Assembly (NCBI GenBank): GCA_003151335.1
Contig: PLXE01000120.1
Location: 62,001 to 126,000 of the forward strand
Direction of reading: 5' to 3'
DNA length: 64,000 nucleotides
DNA from: Acidobacteriaceae bacterium
GTDB taxonomy: Bacteria; Acidobacteriota; Terriglobia; Terriglobales; Acidobacteriaceae
The notes under the pieces are model-generated. The model was given only the letters and a program-made list of their open reading frames with translations. It had not been told where the DNA came from and made no database searches. Of this stretch, positions 25,355 through 34,303 are shown one piece after another; positions within the stretch are counted from its first letter, which is position 1, and each line of letters begins with the position of its first letter. The position numbers were made by a program, and so were the translations under genes.

Positions 25355-27208
25355 ATGACTACAGACCTCATTTCGCGTTTGCAGAAGGGCGCTGTCTTAT
25401 GCGATGGCGCCATGGGCACACTGCTGTATGCCAAGGGCATTTTCATCAACCGCTGCTACGACGAGCTCAACCTCTCGCAGCCTGACCTGATCCGCGGGAT
25501 CCATCAGGAATACCTCCAGGCCGGGGCAGACATCATTGAAACAAACACCTTTGGCGCCAATTCGTTTCGCTTGTCCAAGCATGGATGTGTGGACAAGCTG
25601 GCCGATGTCAATCGCCTGGGTGCTCGCCTGGCCCGGGAGGCGGCCAAGAGTTTCGACGCCCTGGTCGCCGGCGCCGTCGGACCGCTGGGAGTCCGCATCG
25701 AGCCCCTGGGCAAGATCTCGCTCCAGGAAGCCCGGGCGGCCTTTCACGAGCAGATTGCAGCCCTGAACGAAGAAGGCGTGGATCTCATCATCCTGGAGAC
25801 CTTCGGATATCTGGAAGAACTGCATCAGGCCATTCTGGCTGCTCGCGATGTGAACCCCAACTTGCCGGTGGTGGCGCAAGTCACCATCGACGAAGATGGC
25901 AACTGCCTGGATGGATCGGCCCCCGAGCACTATGCTCCGCAAATCGAAGCCTGGGGCGCCGATGTGGTGGGCTGCAACTGTAGCGTCGGCCCGGTGGCCA
26001 TGTTGGACGCGATGGAGCGGGTGCGCGCCGTCACCACCGCGCCGCTCTCCGCCCAACCCAACGCTGGCATGCCGCGCTCGGTGGAAGGCCGCAACATCTA
26101 TCTCTGCTCGCCCGAGTACATGGCGGAATATGCTCGCAGGTTTGTGGATGTCGGGGTGCGCCTCATCGGCGGTTGCTGCGGCACCACGCCCGATCATATC
26201 CACGTCATGAAAGCCTTTCTGCGCGCGGTCTCCGGCGGCACGACCGCGCGAAAGTCGGCTCCGGCTCCCAAGGCCCAGCCGGTCGAGGTGCCGCCGCTCC
26301 GCGAACGTTCGCAGATGGGCCGCAAGATCGCTGACGGCGAGTTCATTACCATGGTCGAGATTGTTCCGCCGAGGGGCACCGATGGAAGCCGCGAGATCGA
26401 AGGAGCGCGCTTCCTGAAATCGGTTGGCGTGGACGGCGTCAATGTTCCCGACAGCCCGCGCGCCTCGGCGCGCATGAGCAACCAGGCGCTCTGCTTGCTG
26501 GTGCAGCAGCAGGTCGGGATCGAGGCCATCCTGCACTACACCTGCCGCGACCGCAACGTGCTGGGGATCCAGTCGGACTTGCTGGGCGCCAGCGCCATCG
26601 GCATCCGCAACCTGATCTGCATCACCGGCGATCCGCCGAAGATGGGCGACTACCCCGACGCGACGGCGGTGTTCGATGTGGACGCCATCGGTCTGGTCAA
26701 CATCGTCCACAACTTGAACCGCGGGCTCGACATCGGCGGCAATCCCACAGGCGCCTCAACCAAGTTCGTCATTGCCGTGGGCGCCAATCCCGGCAGCCCC
26801 AACATTGACGAGGAAATCCGCCGCTTTGAGTACAAAGTTGAGGCCGGAGCGGAATTGGCCGTCACCCAGCCCGTGTTCGATGTTCGCCTGCTGGAAGAGT
26901 TCCTGCGCCGAATCGAGCACTGCCGCATACCCGTGGTGGCGGGCATTTGGCCGCTCACCAGCACTCGCAATGCCGAGTTCATGAAGAATGAGCTGCGGGT
27001 TTCCATCCCCGACGAGATCTTCGCGCGCATGGCGAAGGCGACCACCGTCGACGCCGCCCGCGCCGAGGGCGTGGCCATCGCTCGCGACATGCTCGCCGCC
27101 GTCCGTCACATGGTGCAGGGCGCACAGATTGCCGCGCCCTTTGGCAGGTATTCCTGTGCCGTGGATGTGCTGGAAGCGCTGGGCACCGGCAAACGCGCCG
27201 CGGTGTAA
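25355..27208 (+). CDS. Bifunctional homocysteine S-methyltransferase / 5,10-methylenetetrahydrofolate reductase
   Basis: A 617-residue fusion for the methyl branch of methionine synthesis. The N-terminal domain (about residues 1-285) is a betaine-homocysteine-type methyltransferase with zinc ligands in GCNCSVGP and GGCCGTTPDH. The C-terminal domain (about 320-610) is an FAD-dependent MTHFR barrel (EIVPPRGTDGS, LLGASAIGIRNLICITGDPP, TQPVFDVRLLEEF, AGIWPLTS). The arrangement resembles B. subtilis YitJ. xseB follows after 124 bases. Confidence 0.93.
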   Translation: MTTDLISRLQKGAVLCDGAMGTLLYAKGIFINRCYDELNLSQPDLIRGIHQEYLQAGADIIETNTFGANSFRLSKHGCVDKLADVNRLGARLAREAAKSFDALVAGAVGPLGVRIEPLGKISLQEARAAFHEQIAALNEEGVDLIILETFGYLEELHQAILAARDVNPNLPVVAQVTIDEDGNCLDGSAPEHYAPQIEAWGADVVGCNCSVGPVAMLDAMERVRAVTTAPLSAQPNAGMPRSVEGRNIYLCSPEYMAEYARRFVDVGVRLIGGCCGTTPDHIHVMKAFLRAVSGGTTARKSAPAPKAQPVEVPPLRERSQMGRKIADGEFITMVEIVPPRGTDGSREIEGARFLKSVGVDGVNVPDSPRASARMSNQALCLLVQQQVGIEAILHYTCRDRNVLGIQSDLLGASAIGIRNLICITGDPPKMGDYPDATAVFDVDAIGLVNIVHNLNRGLDIGGNPTGASTKFVIAVGANPGSPNIDEEIRRFEYKVEAGAELAVTQPVFDVRLLEEFLRRIEHCRIPVVAGIWPLTSTRNAEFMKNELRVSIPDEIFARMAKATTVDAARAEGVAIARDMLAAVRHMVQGAQIAAPFGRYSCAVDVLEALGTGKRAAV

Positions 27209-27331
27209 GAGCTGGCATTGCGACGCTGGGCTGGAGTGTTTTCTACTGAGAAAATATTTCCCGCCGACGTCGATTGACTCCAAATTTTTACGTTCACCGA
27301 AACCGTTCTGCACTAGAATTACTGATGGAGT

Positions 27332-27577
27332 TTGAGCTTGCCTAAATTCGAAGAGTCTCTCCAACGGCTGGAAAAAATCGTGACTGAACTGGAGAAGGGC
27401 GACGTCTCGCTCGATCGCACGCTGGAGCTTTTTGATGAGGGCATGAAACTTTCCAGTTCCTGCCGCAAGGAGCTGGAAGAAGCCGAAGGCAAAGTGGAAA
27501 TCCTGCTGAAGCGAAATGGCAAGCTGCATCCGGAAGCCTTCGAAGCCGCAACCCAATCGGGCGACGCTGCCAAATAG
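27332..27577 (+). CDS. xseB: Exodeoxyribonuclease VII small subunit
   Basis: An 81-residue XseB with the diagnostic FEESLQRLEKIVTELEKGDVSLD start and FDEGMKL coiled coil. It partners the XseA large subunit (not in the window) in degrading single-stranded DNA. The start codon is TTG: 27332 as in the ORF track, or 27338, which sits seven bases after a GGAG and gives MPKFEES; 27338 may be the better choice. Confidence 0.93.
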   Translation: MSLPKFEESLQRLEKIVTELEKGDVSLDRTLELFDEGMKLSSSCRKELEEAEGKVEILLKRNGKLHPEAFEAATQSGDAAK

Positions 27578-27702
27578 CGCCGCCGCTCGTCCATAACTGT
27601 GTGCGCCGCACCGGACTGGTGCGGAGTTGTTGAATCGTCAACCGAACATCATCACCGGGTTGGCTCTTGCCGCCCCCTCCGCCATTTCAAAAGGGGTTTG
27701 CC

Positions 27703-28080
27703 ATGCGGCCTATCAATGTTGTTCTCGCTCACCACGATGCAGTTGCGGCCGACCGCCTGGCTGCGTCCCTCGGTAAACAGTTCCGCAACCTCGCCATTGC
27801 AAAATCTGACGGGGAAATTGCTTCCGCAGTGGCGCGTTTTCGCGCTCCATTCGCGGTCGTGGACTTGGAACTGGTTGACTTCCCCAGACTGCAGGCTCTC
27901 TGCTCGCAGTTTCCCGCAACTGCGTTCGTGTGCATCCACCGTCTGGCGGACGATCGCATGTGGTCCGAGGCCTTGGCCATGGGCGCGGTAGATTGCTGTC
28001 ACTCCGGCGACCTGCACGGCATCCTGCTGGCCTCGGAGCGCTACGTGGTGCTCACTCGTTCGCGGGCTGTGGCGGCGTGA
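27703..28080 (+). CDS. Degenerate response-regulator receiver-like protein
   Basis: A 125-residue single domain with receiver-like beta-alpha pattern: INVVLAHHDAVAADRL (acidic pair reduced to HHD), FAVVDLELVD (putative phosphoacceptor), AFVCIHRLADD and MGAVDCCHSGD, where the conserved lysine is missing. It probably cannot follow the normal phospho-switch. ATG 27703 has AAGGGG upstream; the ORF-track start adds a proline run. No kinase is adjacent. Confidence 0.6.
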   Translation: MRPINVVLAHHDAVAADRLAASLGKQFRNLAIAKSDGEIASAVARFRAPFAVVDLELVDFPRLQALCSQFPATAFVCIHRLADDRMWSEALAMGAVDCCHSGDLHGILLASERYVVLTRSRAVAA

Positions 28081-28107
28081 ATGCGTCCCAGCATGACCTG
28101 AGAAAGA

Positions 28108-28545
28108 TTAGGGAGCGCAGATCTTGCCGCGCAGACTGGCCGGAGCCAGCAACCTGAAATCTGCCAAGTTGAAGGTGTAGATACGGTCCACGGAACACTT
28201 AGCCGCACAGCCCAGCAGTAGCGCGTCATAAATCTTCGCCCCGCTCCATCCTCCGTCCTTCATGACGGTGAGCGCTAACAGATAATCCGCCTTGCTAACC
28301 GGCACGGTTTCAAAATGAGGCAGGAGATTGTCGGTCACAATACGCGCCGCCTCCATAGGATGAATGCGCGGCTCCACTGGCAGGCGTGTCAGCGATGCGT
28401 ATACCTCAGCAATCGAATGGGTGCTGATGAAACCCTTGTCCCGCCCCGTGGCCACTCGCCTTAACGCAGGGAAAGCTTGTGCATGGTGGGGATGACTCCG
28501 TGATGAAGACGCCACCAGGACTGTGGTATCGAAAAAAATGTTCAT
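28108..28545 (-). CDS. vapC: PIN-domain ribonuclease toxin (VapC-like)
   Basis: A 145-residue PIN domain with acidic residues in IFFDTTVLVAS (D6), STHSIAEVYASL (E), and the C-terminal pair IYDALLLGCA and TFNLADFR. VapC toxins cleave RNA, often initiator tRNA or rRNA. Its ATG shares one base with the stop of the AbrB-type antitoxin gene, the usual antitoxin-first order. Confidence 0.87.
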   Translation of the reverse strand: MNIFFDTTVLVASSSRSHPHHAQAFPALRRVATGRDKGFISTHSIAEVYASLTRLPVEPRIHPMEAARIVTDNLLPHFETVPVSKADYLLALTVMKDGGWSGAKIYDALLLGCAAKCSVDRIYTFNLADFRLLAPASLRGKICAP

Positions 28546-28805
28546 TACGGCTTAAGAACGGTTTGCATCCGCTCCTCGCGAACGTCGTTCAGTACCCCTT
28601 CCCAATTCGCGCCGCGTTCAGCCGCTCCTTGATGAATCCAAAGTCCGTCCACCTGGATCATCGACGGTTTCTGCATCAACGGGCGTAGCAAAACACCGCC
28701 AGGCTGTTCCACCGCCTCAAGTTCCATCTCGGACGCAAGACCCAGTCTTTTTCGCAAGGGTTTGGGAAAGACGACGCGACCCGCTTTGTCTATCCGGAGC
28801 TTCAT
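28545..28805 (-). CDS. vapB: AbrB/MazE-type antitoxin (VapB-like)
   Basis: An 86-residue protein with an N-terminal swapped-hairpin DNA-binding domain (MKLRIDKAGRVVFPKPLRKRLGL) and a C-terminal toxin-binding tail (GLWIHQGAAERGANWEG). It would neutralise the PIN toxin and repress the operon. The ORF track begins at 28934, but those residues overlap the aminotransferase terminus; ATG 28805 is the domain start. Confidence 0.87.
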   Translation of the reverse strand: MKLRIDKAGRVVFPKPLRKRLGLASEMELEAVEQPGGVLLRPLMQKPSMIQVDGLWIHQGAAERGANWEGVLNDVREERMQTVLKP

Positions 28806-28866
28806 ACCATAAATTATGCCATTTACCATGAGTTCTGGCAACATACCGTCCAGAAGGAATCGGGCT

Positions 28867-30120
28867 TTAGACCGGCACCGCGGGATGAGCGATTTTCGCC
28901 GCTGTCGCCGCAGCTTTCTCCTGCTTTTGCGCATCCGCCAACAGCTTGCGCAAGATTCGCATTCCGCTGTCCACGTGCTTTTCTTGCAGCAGGAAGGGCG
29001 GCAAGAAGCGCAGCACGGTGTCCTGGGTCACGTTGATCAGCAGGCCTTTGGCGAGCGCACCTTCCAGGATCGGCTTGCCGGGGACGGTCAACTGTAGCGC
29101 CTGAATCGCGCCCACCCCGCGGACTTCCACGGCAATGTCGAACTTGTCCACCAGCTCGCGCAGCTTCTGCGACAAGTACCCCCCGACGCGACGCACCTGC
29201 TCCAGCAGGTTTTCGTCCTCCAGAATCGCGAGATACTCCAACGCGACGCGGCAGGTCAGCGGGCCGCCGCCGAAAGTTGTCCCGTGCTTGCCCGGAGTAA
29301 TGTGTTGCGCGAACCGCTCCTTGGCGAGAAACGCCCCCAGCGGCAGTCCGGCGGCGATGGGCTTGGCAATGCAAACTACGTCGGGCACGACGCCGAAGTG
29401 TTGGAAGGCGAAGAGCTGCCCGGTACGCCCGAGTCCGCATTGAATCTCGTCGAAGATGAGCGCGGCCTGGTGCTGGTCGGCCAACTGGCGGCACGCCTGC
29501 AAAAATTCGGACGACGATTCCTGAATGCCGCCCTCGCCCTGGATGGGCTCCAGCACGATACCGCAAACCTTGTCGTCCATCGCATTGCGCAAGGCTTCCA
29601 CATCGTTGCGCGGCACGAAGCGCACGCCTTCCAGCATGGGATCGAAGCCCTGACGATACTTGGGCTGGCCGGTGAGCGCGAGCGCCCCCATGGTGCGTCC
29701 GTGAAAGGAATTCTCCAGCGCGATCAGAATGCACTTTTCAGGGCCTCCCGTGGCGTGGCCGGCAGCGCGCACCAGTTTCAACGCGCCTTCAATCGCCTCG
29801 GTACCGCTGTTGGAGAAAAAGGCGCGATCCAATCCCGACTTCGTGCACAGCTTTTCGGCCAGCAAGCCCTGGTACTCGTTGTAGTAGAGGTTGGAAACGT
29901 GGATGACCTTCGCCGCCTGGTCGCGGATAACCTTCACGATGCGTGGGTGGGCATGGCCGAGTGCGTTAACGCCCAGTCCGGCGAGCAAGTCGAGATAGCG
30001 CCGGCCCTCAACGTCGTAAACATACACTCCCTTCCCGCGCGCAATGGCGAGCGGATAGCGAGCGTAGGTGTTCAGCAGGTATTTCTGTTCCAGCGCAACA
30101 ATTTCTTCATACGTCAACAC
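28867..30120 (-). CDS. Class-III PLP aminotransferase, acetylornithine/4-aminobutyrate type
   Basis: A 417-residue fold-type I aminotransferase. Recognisable features are NSGTEAIEGALKLVR (phosphate binding), SFHGRTMGALALTG, LIFDEIQCGLGRTG (Asp contacting PLP nitrogen) and CIAKPIAAGLPLGAF with the PLP lysine. Sequence suits ArgD-like acetylornithine transaminase or a GABA/ornithine enzyme; no arginine genes are nearby to decide. The start is GTG 30120 with GAGG about nine bases upstream. vapBC follows 61 bases downstream on the same strand. Confidence 0.87.
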   Translation of the reverse strand: MLTYEEIVALEQKYLLNTYARYPLAIARGKGVYVYDVEGRRYLDLLAGLGVNALGHAHPRIVKVIRDQAAKVIHVSNLYYNEYQGLLAEKLCTKSGLDRAFFSNSGTEAIEGALKLVRAAGHATGGPEKCILIALENSFHGRTMGALALTGQPKYRQGFDPMLEGVRFVPRNDVEALRNAMDDKVCGIVLEPIQGEGGIQESSSEFLQACRQLADQHQAALIFDEIQCGLGRTGQLFAFQHFGVVPDVVCIAKPIAAGLPLGAFLAKERFAQHITPGKHGTTFGGGPLTCRVALEYLAILEDENLLEQVRRVGGYLSQKLRELVDKFDIAVEVRGVGAIQALQLTVPGKPILEGALAKGLLINVTQDTVLRFLPPFLLQEKHVDSGMRILRKLLADAQKQEKAAATAAKIAHPAVPV

Positions 30121-30274
30121 GATGATGACCTCGCAAAGAGTTCATTGTAACGCGAGCAAAGACGGGCTCGCCGAGGACTGGAAGTTCGACAATTTCGCGC
30201 AGGTACCGGCGAACAATGCTGCCTGTGACCAATCTCACAGAGGATGGTTTGCTCACTTCGATAGACTTAGGAAC

Positions 30275-30853
30275 ATGGTGATGGAAAAGCAGTTCCGCGA
30301 ACGCGCCAAGAGCGAACTCCGCGAAATCCGCAACCAGGTCCTCAGCCTGGCCCGCGATCGCGACATTTACTGGAAGCTGGAACGCGAAGTCATTGAGCGC
30401 AATCCTCAGCTTCACGGCGTCCGCAATGCGTTCCTCGATATGGTGAGAGCCGCCTACGCCGACGCCTTGGCCGCCCGTGTGCTTCGGCTGCTCGATGCGG
30501 ACAATACCGATCTGTCCTTGCGCCGGGTGCTGACCGAGCTTGAGGAATATCCCCATCTGCTACACGACAAGGTGAGCGAGCGTGAGTTTGCCGACGATCG
30601 CTCCGAGTTGGACCGCGCCGCAACCAATCTGCAGCAGGTCTTGAACCCGCATTTTGCCCATCACGAGCGCACCCTGTCGGCCCTGGCCTCCACTCATCGC
30701 GAACTCGACCAGGCGATTGACGCGATCATCTACACCCTGAAGACCTATTACTGGATCGTTGCCGACGCTCACCTCGATTTCGAGGTGAGCTATCCCGAAG
30801 ACCCATTAGCGATCTTCCGGTTCCCCTGGATCAAGCCGGAGTTGGTGAGCTAG
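30275..30853 (+). CDS. Helical protein, possibly HEPN/AbiU2-like
   Basis: A 192-residue all-helical protein (RERAKSELREIRNQVLSLARDRDIYWKLEREV; YADALAARVLRLLDADNTDLSLRRVL) with a C-terminal ITYTLK-like helix and a FEVSYPEDPLAIFRFPW tail. The pattern recalls the AbiU2/HEPN group linked to phage defence or RNA cleavage, but no R-X4-6-H motif is clear and it has no adjacent partner. Start may be ATG 30275 or 30281, the latter eight bases after AGGA. The ORF-track start at 30068 overlaps the divergent aminotransferase. Confidence 0.55.
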   Translation: MVMEKQFRERAKSELREIRNQVLSLARDRDIYWKLEREVIERNPQLHGVRNAFLDMVRAAYADALAARVLRLLDADNTDLSLRRVLTELEEYPHLLHDKVSEREFADDRSELDRAATNLQQVLNPHFAHHERTLSALASTHRELDQAIDAIIYTLKTYYWIVADAHLDFEVSYPEDPLAIFRFPWIKPELVS

Positions 30854-30887
30854 CAGTTTCACAGTTGGCGTAGACGCTGGTAGGGCG

Positions 30888-31478
30888 CTACTTCGTCGCG
30901 GCGCTTTTCTCGCGCAGCACAATCGGGCTCTGATCGTAGGGCACGATGGTCACGTTAAGATCCTTGCGAGCGCTGAACTGCTGCTCGGTGACGGGAAACG
31001 CCACCAGGACAGTTCCCTTTTGCTCGGCGCCGGGCATGATCTTGGTCTCCACCGTCAATGGTTGCGTCGCGTGTTTGCGAAGGTCCGGGTAGGCCGAGAA
31101 GTAGCGGTCGTAATCGGAAGAGGACGCGGCGTCGTCGGACTGATCACCTTGATCGGTTTTGAGGTTGGCGGAGATGGACTTGATGTAGAGCGCCTTGTCG
31201 CCAACGTTCCGCAGCGTAACGTTGAGCACGACCATGGTGTTGGTCATGTCGGCAGGCTGGCTGGCATACACTGCGTCGATGCCGCCCTGCGCCACCGGCT
31301 TTGACCGCTCCAAGAAAGCGATTACGCCTACCACGATGCCAACGACAAGCAGTGCGATGACAACCGGCACGGCGGGGGGCAGGCTGCGTTTGGGGCTGTC
31401 AAATTCCTCGGTGATGGGAACATGTCCGGCATCGTATTGCGGTTGAGGCGCTTTGGGCGGAACTTCATTCTCAGCCAT
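30888..31478 (-). CDS. Single-pass membrane hypothetical protein
   Basis: A 196-residue protein: a proline-rich cytosolic N-terminus (to about 33), one membrane helix (VPVVIALLVVGIVVGVIAFL), and a beta-sandwich-like periplasmic domain (TMVVLNVTLRNVGDKALYIKSISA, GTVLVAFPVT). The layout resembles DUF4352-like or FxLYD-type extracytoplasmic domains; function unknown. ATG 31478 has GGAGG five bases upstream and is preferred. It lies immediately downstream of polX, so probably co-transcribed. Confidence 0.7.
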   Translation of the reverse strand: MAENEVPPKAPQPQYDAGHVPITEEFDSPKRSLPPAVPVVIALLVVGIVVGVIAFLERSKPVAQGGIDAVYASQPADMTNTMVVLNVTLRNVGDKALYIKSISANLKTDQGDQSDDAASSSDYDRYFSAYPDLRKHATQPLTVETKIMPGAEQKGTVLVAFPVTEQQFSARKDLNVTIVPYDQSPIVLREKSAATK

Positions 31479-31489
31479 GACTTCCTCCA

Positions 31490-33250
31490 TCAATCACTGG
31501 GCCACCGATGCTTCATCGCCTGGCGAAATTGTTTCTCCGGCAGGGTGTTCAGCACATCCTTCGGCGTGAGCCAGGCGCGCCGTGCCTGCAGGATACCGTA
31601 CTTGATCTTTTCGAAGTGCGAGGTGTGGTGCGCGTCGGTGTTGATCACGATCTTCACTCCGCGTTCCCTTGCCATGCGCAGGTGCACGTCGTTCAAGTCG
31701 AGCCGGTCGGGGTACGCATTCAGCTCCATCGCGACTTTGTTCTTCAGCGCGGTCTTCAGGACCGCATCCATGTCGAACGGATAGGCGTCACGCCGTAGCA
31801 GCAGGCGACCGGTGGGGTGTCCGAGAATCGAGACGTTCTTATTGCTCAACGCGCGCAATAGACGGTCGGTCATCTGTTGCGCCTCCTGGTTGAACGCCGA
31901 ATGTACGCTGGCCACCACAACGTCCATCTGCTCCAGCACCGAGTCGGAGAGATCGAGCTCGCCGTCGGCCAGGATATCCACTTCAATGCCGGCCATGATG
32001 GTGATGCCATCCGTCTGCTCGTTGGCAGCATGAATACGGGCGATGTGTTGCACGGCGCGCTTGTCATCGAGGCCGTTGGCGAAGGCCAGATTTTTCGAGT
32101 GATCGGTGATGGCGATGTACTTGTAGCCACGCTCTTTGGCCGCCGCTGCCATCTCGTCAATCGTGCACTTCCCGTCGGTTTCGACGGTGTGCATGTGTAC
32201 CTCGCCACGCAGGTCTTGCACACTGATCAGGTGAGGTAGTTCGTGCTTCTCGGCGGCTTCGATCTCGCCGCAATTCTCGCGCAGCTCCGGCGGGATGCAA
32301 TCGAGCTTGAGCTTGCCATAAATCTCGTCCTCGGTGGCGCCCGCGACGCGCTTGTTATTGTCGAGGCGAAACAGCCCGTACTCGCTGAGGGTGAACCCCA
32401 TCTTGAGCGCGCGCTGGCGCAGCGAGACGTTGTGGTTCTTGGAGCCGGTGAAGTACTGCATGGCCGCGCCATAGGATTCGGGCGGCAAGGTGCGCACATC
32501 CACCTGCATTCCGCTGCGCAATTTGAAGCTAACCTTGTTGTCGCCCTTGGCCAGCACTTCGACGATGCCGGGAAAACGCAGGAGCTCTTCGATCAACCCA
32601 GCGCGCTGCTCATCGTCAACGCAGCACGGCCCGGTGATCAGCACGTCGAGGTCGCCGACCGTCTCGCGTCCACGGCGCAGCGAACCGGCGGGCGTGATTT
32701 TCTCGATCCCTTTGATGTGCCGCAGATGCTCCGTCAGCTTCTGCGCGGTGCGATCGGCTTCGTCGAGCAGGAAGCGCCCCGAAATGCGGCGGTAATCCTC
32801 AATGGCTTTCAGGATCTTCTGCTCGCTCTTTTCGCTCAGACGCGGCAGTTCGCGGAGCTTGCCTTCGCGTGCCAGCTTCTCGACGCTGGCGAGATCGCTG
32901 ACCTGGAAGGCGCTCCACAGCAGCGCAATGGTTTTCGGCCCCAGCCCCTGTATCTTCAGCAGCTCCAGCATGGAGGGCCGATACTTTACCAGCAACTGCT
33001 GGTGCGGACCAAGTTTGCCGCTCCGGCACAACTCCTGGATGTTCGCCGCCATACCTTTGCCGATGCCAGGAATCTCTAGCAGCTTCTTGGGTTCGTCGAT
33101 CAGCCCCGAGACCTGCTGAGGCAGCCCTTCGATGACCTCGGCAGCGCGGCGATAGGAGCGGATACGGAAAGAGTCGTCGCCGTTGATCTCCATGAGATCG
33201 GCGGTTTCGTAGAAGACGTTGGCGATGGCCTTGTTGTCCACGCAAGACAC
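31490..33250 (-). CDS. polX: DNA polymerase/3'-5' exonuclease PolX (family X with PHP domain)
   Basis: A 586-residue repair polymerase. Helix-hairpin-helix segments ([34 protein letters not shown]) lead to the nucleotidyltransferase active site [10 protein letters not shown]; the C-terminal PHP domain ([38 protein letters not shown]) gives metal-dependent exonuclease activity. It probably fills gaps in base excision repair. The start is a GTG at 33250, or the GTG three codons on (33241), without clear SD. Confidence 0.93.
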   Translation of the reverse strand: MSCVDNKAIANVFYETADLMEINGDDSFRIRSYRRAAEVIEGLPQQVSGLIDEPKKLLEIPGIGKGMAANIQELCRSGKLGPHQQLLVKYRPSMLELLKIQGLGPKTIALLWSAFQVSDLASVEKLAREGKLRELPRLSEKSEQKILKAIEDYRRISGRFLLDEADRTAQKLTEHLRHIKGIEKITPAGSLRRGRETVGDLDVLITGPCCVDDEQRAGLIEELLRFPGIVEVLAKGDNKVSFKLRSGMQVDVRTLPPESYGAAMQYFTGSKNHNVSLRQRALKMGFTLSEYGLFRLDNNKRVAGATEDEIYGKLKLDCIPPELRENCGEIEAAEKHELPHLISVQDLRGEVHMHTVETDGKCTIDEMAAAAKERGYKYIAITDHSKNLAFANGLDDKRAVQHIARIHAANEQTDGITIMAGIEVDILADGELDLSDSVLEQMDVVVASVHSAFNQEAQQMTDRLLRALSNKNVSILGHPTGRLLLRRDAYPFDMDAVLKTALKNKVAMELNAYPDRLDLNDVHLRMARERGVKIVINTDAHHTSHFEKIKYGILQARRAWLTPKDVLNTLPEKQFRQAMKHRWPSD

Positions 33251-33612
33251 CCGAGAGAAATTGTAACGTGGAGAAGGGATATGCGCTGCGGTTCGGCTGG
33301 CACTCGGAACGGTTCCATGATTTGGTGTGCTTGCTTGTACGGGTAGTGGGGGCCTTCAGGAACGCCGAATGCGTCGGTCTCCAGGGCTTTGCGAATTGTG
33401 ATGCCAGCTTGCAATGCGGTAGGTGTTGATTGAGGTTTGCACAATAGGGTGACAGTTTCATAAAAATTGTCATCACGAGTGCAGCGAGGGACCTGCTTTT
33501 GCTTGTCCGCGGGAAAGCAGATTCCTCGCGCCCAAAATCGGGCGCTCGTAATGACAATTCACGAACTATGGGCACCCCGTTGTATGCTTTGCTGCGTCAT
33601 TACAATTCGCCA
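33251..33612. other. Gene-free spacer carrying a palindromic repeat
   Basis: Contains the 95-bp palindromic element at 33465-33559 and otherwise no gene I can support. A minus-strand ORF at 33283-33444 reads somewhat protein-like (PHYPYKQAHQIMEPF) but overlaps polX out of frame and has no SD. Confidence 0.5.
33465..33559. repeat. 95-bp MITE/REPIN-like palindromic element
   Basis: Termini AATTGTCATCACGAGTGC (33465-33482) and its inverse, 16 of 18 bases matching, at 33542-33559. A second nested inverted repeat, GCGAGGGACCTGCTTT against AAAGCAGATTCCTCGC, occupies the interior. The left half recurs at 63249-63288 and, more diverged, at 8577-8642. Confidence 0.75.
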
Positions 33613-33620
33613 TTCTCAAT

Positions 33621-34191
33621 CGGGAGCAGGTATCTGTTGAAACATGCATCCACCTACGGATTCCCCACCACAATGCGAGCAAGGTATTCCGCGATTTCTT
33701 CCACGTTGAATGTTTGTCCGGTTCGCTCAAGCAATGCTGTGAATTGGCCTATCGGGGAGTTTTTTTCCTGCAGGGAATATCTCAACTCTGACCCTACAAC
33801 TACCGGCTCGAATAATCCTTGTGCAACTCCCATGTATGAAATGGCTCCATCAAGGCGAACGTCTAATTCGGTAGCGCCATTCTTGAGCCTAAAGCTGTGG
33901 CCCTCGAGCGGCCAGAAGGTAATGCCAATCTCTTGGCTGAGAGCTTTTACTTCTCGCAAGAGGTCGTCCCACTGTTTCAGACCCTGCTTATTGATTACGT
34001 CCGCATCATGCAGTTTCTCGCGTTGATTCTGGTCGGCCTTCTGCTTCTGTTCGGCCAGCGATTCCTTCATCTCTCGCACAAAGTCTTGTCGTGTCATATC
34101 ACCTCCGCTTCTTGAATCATACTCACGCATAAAGCAAAACTGAACATCAAATCTGCACCTAAGAGCGAGGTTCAACAGATACCTACTCCCG
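33621..34191. mobile_element. 571-bp mobile insertion cassette with 21-bp TIRs and 8-bp target duplication
   Basis: Left end CGGGAGCAGGTATCTGTTG(AA) at 33621-33641 and its inverted copy at 34171-34191 match at 20 of 21 bases. Both ends are flanked by the direct repeat TTCTCAAT (33613-33620 and 34192-34199), the footprint of a transposase-made staggered cut. Inside is one gene with its own promoter and SD and no transposase. This is the form known as a mobile insertion cassette: IS-like termini carrying cargo, moved in trans. The interior is more AT-rich than the neighbours. Confidence 0.85.
33654..34097 (-). CDS. Cargo protein of the insertion cassette, function unknown
   Basis: A 147-residue protein I do not recognise. 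Residues 1-55 are a charged amphipathic helix or coiled coil (REMKESLAEQKQKADQNQREK), followed by a small alpha/beta domain (GHSFRLKNGATELDVRLDG; SPIGQFTALLERTGQTFNVEEI). ATG 34097 has a strong SD, GGAGGTGAT; the ORF-track start at 34214 lies outside the cassette's right end. A candidate promoter (TTCAGT-17-TATGAT) lies between the SD and the right repeat, so the gene is self-contained. The stop lies 12 bases from the left repeat. Cytosolic; no signal or membrane segment. Confidence 0.75.
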   Translation of the reverse strand: MTRQDFVREMKESLAEQKQKADQNQREKLHDADVINKQGLKQWDDLLREVKALSQEIGITFWPLEGHSFRLKNGATELDVRLDGAISYMGVAQGLFEPVVVGSELRYSLQEKNSPIGQFTALLERTGQTFNVEEIAEYLARIVVGNP

Positions 34192-34252
34192 TTCTCAATA
34201 GGCAGACAGCTCAACAGATTTGTATTGCGTGTCCGGCAAGACCTGCGCGCTC

Positions 34253-34282
34253 AACAAAAAACCCAGCCTCGCGGCTGGGTTT
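34253..34282 (-). terminator. Rho-independent terminator of the cold-shock gene
   Basis: Minus-strand stem AAACCCAGCC with GGCTGGGTTT (34259-34268 and 34273-34282), loop of four, followed by TTTTTTGTTGA. Confidence 0.9.
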
Positions 34283-34303
34283 CATGAAGGCAGAGCAAGG
34301 ACC

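Noticed and set aside
25397-26710. 437-residue minus-strand ORF
   Set aside because: Antisense of the homocysteine methyltransferase/MTHFR gene.
33100-33444. 114-residue minus ORF upstream of polX
   Set aside because: The first 55 residues look somewhat protein-like, but most of the rest overlaps polX out of frame and there is no SD; possibly a decayed fragment.
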